From a virus: a DNA stretch of 58,723 bases. The notes beneath the pieces are model-generated. The model searched no databases and was not told the DNA's origin. It saw nothing but the letters and a program-made list of their open reading frames with translations. The stretch is from the IMG/VR virus record IMGVR_UViG_3300045955_000216, positions 1 to 58,723 of that record. One strand, 5' to 3'. How positions within the stretch are numbered: the first letter of the stretch is position 1; each line of letters begins with the position of its first letter. Shown piece after piece: positions 54,883 to 58,723 of this stretch. The position numbers and the translations under genes were made by a program.

Positions 54883-55428
54883 TCACCGGCCCAGCCAGCC
54901 CACGCCAGGCACGATGAGATGCGCGGCCCGCTCCGGGAGCTGCCACGTCGGGATCCAGCCGATCGAGGTCGGCGTCGGCCAGACGAGCGCCTGGTCCCCG
55001 GACGCGAACCCGATCCGCGTCACGCCGGCGCCTTCCTCGGTCTGCCCGCCCCTCGTGATCGACTCGATCCGCTGGCCGCCGAGCTTCTCGTTCATCTCCT
55101 GCATCACCGCCGAGCCGTCGCCCCGGTTGTACCGGCGGCGATGGACGCCCGCCCCCGGCGTCACGATGAGGCGGCGCCGGTCGCCGAAGACCAGGCCCCA
55201 CCGGAGCGTCCAGCGCGGGCCCCCGCTGACGGCCCGCACATGCTCGGGCACCTCGACAGCGCAGACGCCGACGACGTCCCGCGTGTCGGCGAGCTCGAGC
55301 TCGGTGCCGAAGCGCGTGCCGTCGACCAGGACGTCCGTCTCGACCCGCCGGATCGTCTGCCCCCGGAGGTAGTCCTCCAGCGTGAAGCGGCCCCCGGCGC
55401 GGCGGTCCTCGGTCGTGGGGGCGCTCAT
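54883..55428 (-). CDS. Beta-rich hypothetical protein, 181 aa
   Basis: ATG 55428 overlaps the upstream stop. Beta strands (RRVETDVLVDGTRFGTELEL, RWTLRWGLVFGDRRRLIVTP) and AAHLIVPGVGWLGR at the end. No family recognised. Pairs of Arg and Trp suggest surface interaction. Confidence 0.55.
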   Translation of the reverse strand: MSAPTTEDRRAGGRFTLEDYLRGQTIRRVETDVLVDGTRFGTELELADTRDVVGVCAVEVPEHVRAVSGGPRWTLRWGLVFGDRRRLIVTPGAGVHRRRYNRGDGSAVMQEMNEKLGGQRIESITRGGQTEEGAGVTRIGFASGDQALVWPTPTSIGWIPTWQLPERAAHLIVPGVGWLGR

Positions 55429-55742
55429 GCGTCCCGCCACTGTTCGACGAAGACGTCGTCCGAGAAGCACTCGATCGGGTCGTCATCCCGTAGATGTGTG
55501 AGTAGGCGCGTGGTGCCGGGGCCGATGGTATAGATCGCGTCCGGCGAGAAATAGATCAGGTCTTGCCCCAGGGTGACCACCGAGCGCGGGGCCGCGGCGC
55601 CCACGAACCGGACCCCCTCGAAGGTGCCGAGCTCGCCGCGGAGGAGCGGGGCGACTGGCGCCGCCGCCTCGAGGACGGCCGGCAGCGCCTTCGCCCCGAC
55701 GAGGGCCCCGAGCGCGGCGCGGAAGAACCCGCGGCGGTTCAC
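55425..55742 (-). CDS. Tat-signal-like protein, 105 aa
   Basis: GTG 55742 by GTGA overlap. N-terminus MNRRGFFRAALGALVGAKAL has the twin-arginine motif RRxFFR followed by a hydrophobic stretch and AAA near 28. The mature part is short (SVVTLGQDLIYFSPDAIYTI). Its end, ECFSDDVFVEQWRDA, resembles the mini-ORF at 56283. Export by Tat is inferred. Confidence 0.6.
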   Translation of the reverse strand: MNRRGFFRAALGALVGAKALPAVLEAAAPVAPLLRGELGTFEGVRFVGAAAPRSVVTLGQDLIYFSPDAIYTIGPGTTRLLTHLRDDDPIECFSDDVFVEQWRDA

Positions 55743-56023
55743 GACGCCGCCATCCGCCCGCGGCCGGCGGTGTGCGACGGGCCCTCCCAGGTGTCCTCGG
55801 GGGTCTCGCGCGCATGGCAGGCGTCACACAGGCGCCGGCCCTTCGACCGGCTGAGGAAGGGCAGGGTGCAATTCAGGCACGGGAGGCGCTTCGCCGCGAA
55901 GTCGGGCGTCCAGGCGTTGAGCTCCTTCCAGAGCTGCGCGCAGACGTCGCACGTCGGCGCGGCCGGCCGCCGGACGCGGCCGCATCTGCACCAGGCCCAG
56001 CCGGGCGGGGGGCGCTTGGTCAT
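55739..56023 (-). CDS. Zinc-ribbon protein, 94 aa
   Basis: CRCG, CDVC, CLNC and CDAC pairs give two zinc sites in 80 residues (WCRCGRVRRPAAPTCDVC region). ATG 56023 by ATGA overlap. Possibly a small transcription or translation factor of the phage. Confidence 0.6.
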   Translation of the reverse strand: MTKRPPPGWAWCRCGRVRRPAAPTCDVCAQLWKELNAWTPDFAAKRLPCLNCTLPFLSRSKGRRLCDACHARETPEDTWEGPSHTAGRGRMAAS

Positions 56024-56286
56024 CCCTCGCCCTCGGCGGCCAGGCGCGCCTCGACCTCGGCCGGTGTGGGGAGCGCCGTCGCCCGGGCGAAGACCGTGCC
56101 GAATTCGAGGGCCTCGCCGCCCTGGAACGCGGCCGCCGGGACCGCGAGCGCCGTGTAGTCCCCGTGGCACCAGACGCGGAAGACGGCCCCCTCCCGGCCG
56201 TGAATGACCTCGACGTCGCGGACGGGCCCGTTGCACGTCCCACAGTGCGGCCGCCCGTACTCGCCGAAGATCGTGGGGTCGCTCAT
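56020..56286 (-). CDS. Small CGTC-motif protein, 88 aa
   Basis: ATG 56286 overlaps the stop of the mini-ORF before it. MSDPTIFGEYGRPHCGTCNG with CxxC, then FRVWCHGDYTALAVPA and a helical end. A zinc-linked adaptor is possible. GTG 56301 is an alternative start. Confidence 0.55.
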   Translation of the reverse strand: MSDPTIFGEYGRPHCGTCNGPVRDVEVIHGREGAVFRVWCHGDYTALAVPAAAFQGGEALEFGTVFARATALPTPAEVEARLAAEGEG

Positions 56287-56354
56287 GGTCTGTTCCGCCA
56301 CTGTTCACGGTAGGTGTCTGCCGAGAAGAACCACCTCCCCACGACGGGACTCAT
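56283..56354 (-). CDS. 23-residue mini-ORF
   Basis: ATG 56354 to TGA 56283: MSPVVGRWFFSADTYREQWR then NRP. The FFSADTYREQWR ending resembles CFSDDVFVEQWRDA of 55425-55742. ATGA overlap with the next gene. Confidence 0.4.
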   Translation of the reverse strand: MSPVVGRWFFSADTYREQWRNRP

Positions 56355-56375
56355 CGCGTCCCATCCTGGCACACG

Positions 56376-56726
56376 TCAGACGGCCTCGAGCGGATAGCCC
56401 GCGCGCCGCGCGCAGTCGCGACAGAGCGGCCGATCGTCCTCCGGGCGTGCCGCCGGGTAGACGTCGACGTGCGTGTCCCGGTAGGTGAGCGCCTCGTCCT
56501 CGGGCTCGTGCGTATGCGGCCGCTCCCACTCCCGGGCCGGCCGGCCGAGCTCGTCGCGCCAGCCGAGGTTCCGATCGAACCAGCACCCATCGGCGGCCGA
56601 GAGGCTCGGCGTATGCCCGGGCCGGCCGCACGCGCCGCACGTCCCGCCGGTCCGCCGGAGCGCGGCCTGGGCGCGGACGCCGTCCTCGAGGTCACGGCGC
56701 GGGCGAACCGGGGGGCGCTGGGGCAT
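56376..56726 (-). CDS. Zinc-finger protein, 116 aa
   Basis: CGACGRPGHTPSLSAADGCW and CRDCARRAGYPLE form two Cys clusters with His/Asp-rich middle. ATG 56726 lies 35 bp inside the upstream gene; it gives a cleaner product than longer starts. No family recognised. Confidence 0.55.
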   Translation of the reverse strand: MPQRPPVRPRRDLEDGVRAQAALRRTGGTCGACGRPGHTPSLSAADGCWFDRNLGWRDELGRPAREWERPHTHEPEDEALTYRDTHVDVYPAARPEDDRPLCRDCARRAGYPLEAV

Positions 56727-57006
56727 CGGCGGGCTCGATGGAGATACGCCGGAGGAGGTCCTGGACGGCGATATTGTCCACTTGGGCGGCCAGCACGCGC
56801 ATCGCGTCCCGCCAGCCGTGTCGGGCCGAGTACCGAAGAGCCGCCACTTCCCCCTCCAGGCGTGCGTTCTCACGCTGGAGCTTCACGGCCGTTTCCTCGC
56901 ATCGCGCGACGGTGTCCACCAGCGCGCGTCGACACGTCGCGACTGCGTGGCGCTGCATGATGAACCTTCCGCACCACCGGCACCACCCGTAGGCACCCCT
57001 AGACAC
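56692..57006 (-). CDS. Small zinc/coiled-coil protein, 104 aa
   Basis: GTG 57006 overlaps the upstream stop. WCRWCGRFIMQRHAVATCRR gives CxxC plus H and C, then a coiled coil (TAVKLQRENARLEGEVAALR). Looks like a small regulator. Confidence 0.55.
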   Translation of the reverse strand: MSRGAYGWCRWCGRFIMQRHAVATCRRALVDTVARCEETAVKLQRENARLEGEVAALRYSARHGWRDAMRVLAAQVDNIAVQDLLRRISIEPADAPAPPGSPAP

Positions 57007-57235
57007 TCTCCACCTCGTCGGGGATGCAGCCGGGCCCGCTCTCGCGAGCCAGCCCCGTCAGGATGTACACCTGGGCGTCGTTCGGGATGTGCTCCCGGAT
57101 GAGGGTCGCGATCATGCGGGCGATGTTCCACGCGGCCTGCGGGAGCGCCTGGGGCGCCTGGCCCTGCGGCAGCCGGCCGCGGTCCTCGGGGCCGACGTCG
57201 TGGACCAGGCGGAGCTCGAGGCGGAGGGCTTTCAG
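56999..57235 (-). CDS. Hypothetical protein with CTG start, 78 aa
   Basis: CTG 57235 forms CTGA with the upstream stop, with GGGGAG eight bases before; no ATG or GTG lies near. Product LKALRLELRLVHDVGPEDRG and WNIARMIATLIREHIPNDAQ, small alpha/beta. Confidence 0.5.
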   Translation of the reverse strand: MKALRLELRLVHDVGPEDRGRLPQGQAPQALPQAAWNIARMIATLIREHIPNDAQVYILTGLARESGPGCIPDEVESV

Positions 57236-57459
57236 TGCGTGATCTCCCCACCGGGCCCGAGGCCCGCCACGAAGGCCCCCGGCTGGGGCAGCCGACCCCC
57301 GGCCTTGAGGTGCTGCTCGGCCGCGGTGACGAGGAGCTGCTGTCGGCGCTCGTTCGCCAGGACGGCGTCGCCCTGGGCGACCGCGAGCCGGGCCAGGGCG
57401 AAGAAGTAGACGCTCACGGGGACCGTGAGGGCCAGGGCCGCGATCTCGTATCCGGTCAT
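57232..57459 (-). CDS. Single-pass membrane protein, 75 aa
   Basis: MTGYEIAALALTVPVSVYFF then ALARLAVAQGDAV; one membrane helix, charged tail with GGEITH end. ATG 57459 by ATGA overlap. Function unknown. Confidence 0.6.
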   Translation of the reverse strand: MTGYEIAALALTVPVSVYFFALARLAVAQGDAVLANERRQQLLVTAAEQHLKAGGRLPQPGAFVAGLGPGGEITH

Positions 57460-58331
57460 GCGGACCCTCCTTCGGGTGGCGCCCCCCAGGGCACGCCGTA
57501 GAGGTCGGCCAGGCGCTCGCCCTCGGAGCGGAGGTGCGGGAACCCTGGCGGGAGCGGGACCATCGTCCCGACGATCCCCTCGCGCGCCGGAGCCCAGAGG
57601 CGGACCGGATAGGCGTACTGCGCCCGGTAGCCGCGCTGATGCTCGATGACGTGGCCCCAGAGCGCGACCTGGCCGACGATCGTCCCGGCCCCCGCCACTC
57701 GCTCGAGGTCCTCACGGCGCCGGATGGCGTAGACCCCGCAGCTACAGGGCCGCCACGGGGCCGGGATCCCCTCGTGGCTGGAGCGGAAGTGGACGTCGAG
57801 CTTGAAGCCGCGGGGATCCGGGGTCACCACTTGCTTGGCGACACACACGGCCGCGAGCGGCTGGCCCGGCCCCCACCGCTGCTTCCCCGCGCCGGTACTC
57901 CAGAGCGCGCCGTCCTTCACGAGCCAGGCGCGGTATCCGAGGGTCGGCCCCGCCACGAGCGCCCGCTCCGGCTGGCCGTCCTCGAGGAAGATCCGGCGCC
58001 CCTCGGGATCCCGGGCCCCGGAGTCGCGGAAGGTCCGGGTCTCTAGGTCGAAGTCGCGCGGGGTGTCCACCTCGAGCGGGTTCGCGAGCACAACCGGGGC
58101 CACCGCCACCCGGATCCAGTCGCCGCCGTCCGAGCGGTCCGCCGTGATCGTCCGCTGCCCGTCCCGCCCGACCAGGAGGACATCGCGCCGCTTCGGCGCC
58201 GCCGCGGGGTGGAGGTATTTTCCCCCGGGGAACTGTGTCGGCGCGAACTGCCGCTGGTGAGCCTCGAGCCACTCGGTCCTCTTACGGTAGGCCTCCCACT
58301 CCCGCTGCCACTCCGCCAGCGTCGGCGCCAT
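57456..58331 (-). CDS. GYRAW/CGVYA family protein, 291 aa
   Basis: GYRAWLVKDGALWSTG, CSCGVYAIRRREDL and GQVALWGHVIEHQRGYRAQY make a pattern I recall in uncharacterised phage and actinobacterial proteins. Includes a C-x-C pair. No enzyme family is known to me. ATG 58331 directly follows the upstream stop. Confidence 0.6.
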   Translation of the reverse strand: MAPTLAEWQREWEAYRKRTEWLEAHQRQFAPTQFPGGKYLHPAAAPKRRDVLLVGRDGQRTITADRSDGGDWIRVAVAPVVLANPLEVDTPRDFDLETRTFRDSGARDPEGRRIFLEDGQPERALVAGPTLGYRAWLVKDGALWSTGAGKQRWGPGQPLAAVCVAKQVVTPDPRGFKLDVHFRSSHEGIPAPWRPCSCGVYAIRRREDLERVAGAGTIVGQVALWGHVIEHQRGYRAQYAYPVRLWAPAREGIVGTMVPLPPGFPHLRSEGERLADLYGVPWGAPPEGGSA

Positions 58332-58457
58332 CTACGCCGGGACCTCCGCCGGCGTGGGCTGGGGCGCCGGCGTCTCCTGGGGCCGCTCGGCCGGGGCGGT
58401 CTGCGGCCAGGCCACCGGCTCGACCTCGAGCTCGCGGACGACCTCGCCGAGGTTCAT
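58332..58457 (-). CDS. 41-residue Pro/Glu-rich protein
   Basis: ATG 58457 by ATGA overlap; stop TAG abuts the next ATG. MNLGEVVRELEVEPVAWPQT then AERPQETPAPQPTPAEVP. Similar tiny Pro/Glu proteins precede the GYRAW family in other phages, by memory. Confidence 0.5.
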   Translation of the reverse strand: MNLGEVVRELEVEPVAWPQTAPAERPQETPAPQPTPAEVPA

Positions 58458-58723
58458 CCGAGCACCTCCACCAGCTCCGCCCGGAGGCGCTGGAGCTTAG
58501 CGATCTTCGCGTCGAGGGCCGCCACCGCCGCATCCGTCCCGAGGATCCCGGGGCCCGTCGGCTTCGGCCGGCGCCCGGGCTTCGCGCGCGCCGGGGCCGG
58601 CGGCTCGGCCGCGTGGACCTTCCGGATATGCCGGGCGCGGGCCGGCCCGTGCGTGATCCGCGCGCATTCCCCGCACCCTGGCCGAGGCGACCACTTCCCC
58701 GCTGCTCGTGTCATCCGCGGATC
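58454..58723 (-). CDS. Tandem C2H2-like zinc-finger protein, C-terminal part (continues at 1)
   Basis: This end encodes MTRAAGKWSPRPGCGECARI with finger two, a Pro/Arg linker and helix AAVAALDAKIAKLQRLRAEL. ATG 58714 (equal to 118) is internal: the frame stays open upstream in the join, where finger one lies. ATGA overlap with 58332-58457. Confidence 0.6.
   Translation of the reverse strand, partial: DPRMTRAAGKWSPRPGCGECARITHGPARARHIRKVHAAEPPAPARAKPGRRPKPTGPGILGTDAAVAALDAKIAKLQRLRAELVEVLG
58597..58723. repeat. Terminal direct repeat, right copy
   Basis: Identical to 1-127. Unique circle is 58,596 bp. Confidence 0.9.

Noticed and set aside
1-58723. CRISPR arrays, rRNA genes, insertion sequences
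   Set aside because: No regularly spaced repeats, no rRNA signature and no transposase-like frame were seen on either strand.

Overview
The window is one complete, circularly permuted genome of a temperate tailed phage (Caudoviricetes, podovirus-like). Its last 127 bases (58597-58723) repeat its first 127, so the unique circle is 58,596 bp and one gene spans the join. It is very GC-rich, with G or C at most third codon positions. Genes are packed with four-base ATGA or GTGA overlaps, which fix many starts. Evidence for a temperate podovirus: a P22-type portal, an N4-gp56-type major capsid protein, a scaffold, large and small terminase, a beta-propeller tail protein, no tape-measure or sheath genes, and a giant ejected polyvalent protein. 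A tyrosine integrase is followed directly by the 3' half of a tRNA-Phe(GAA) gene, the probable attP. The host is an unidentified GC-rich bacterium whose tRNA-Phe acceptor stem should begin GGACAGG; the secreted and Tat-signal proteins fit a bacterial host but do not name one.

Layout. (1) 0.3-0.44 kb: divergent control region. (2) 0.47-5.4 kb, plus strand: about 15 small accessory genes from two promoters sharing a 16-bp core, including a TGT/DpdA-like protein, a DUF3560 protein and an RMF-like protein. (3) 13.85-5.4 kb, minus strand: early replication and recombination operon with Cro-like regulator, excisionase-like protein, RecT-like annealing protein, Cas4/RecB-like nuclease, C5-cytosine methyltransferase, replication initiator with internal iteron-like repeats, and RusA-like resolvase. 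(4) 13.87-16.5 kb, plus strand: lysogeny module with repressor-like gene, small regulators, lipoprotein, integrase and attP. (5) 20.8-16.65 kb, minus strand: lysis and surface module with SleB-like endolysin, holin-like proteins, two lipoproteins, secreted HNH nuclease and beta-helix protein. (6) 53.7-20.86 kb, minus strand: terminase, fibre-like, portal, scaffold, capsid, tail and ejection genes, interrupted by a plus-strand HNH gene. (7) from position 289 through the join to 53.78 kb, minus strand: small proteins, many with paired cysteines, starting with a two-C2H2-finger protein.

The most unusual points are these. The methyltransferase gene is open in two overlapping frames that both look like real protein. 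A RelA/SpoT-synthetase-like domain sits inside the 2,616-residue polyvalent protein. A small apparently leaderless plus-strand gene is nested antisense in that gene. Two intergenic elements keep the same hairpin architecture with different stem sequences. Many virion-region proteins carry export signals. Functions below rest on motif recognition by eye; no database search was possible.
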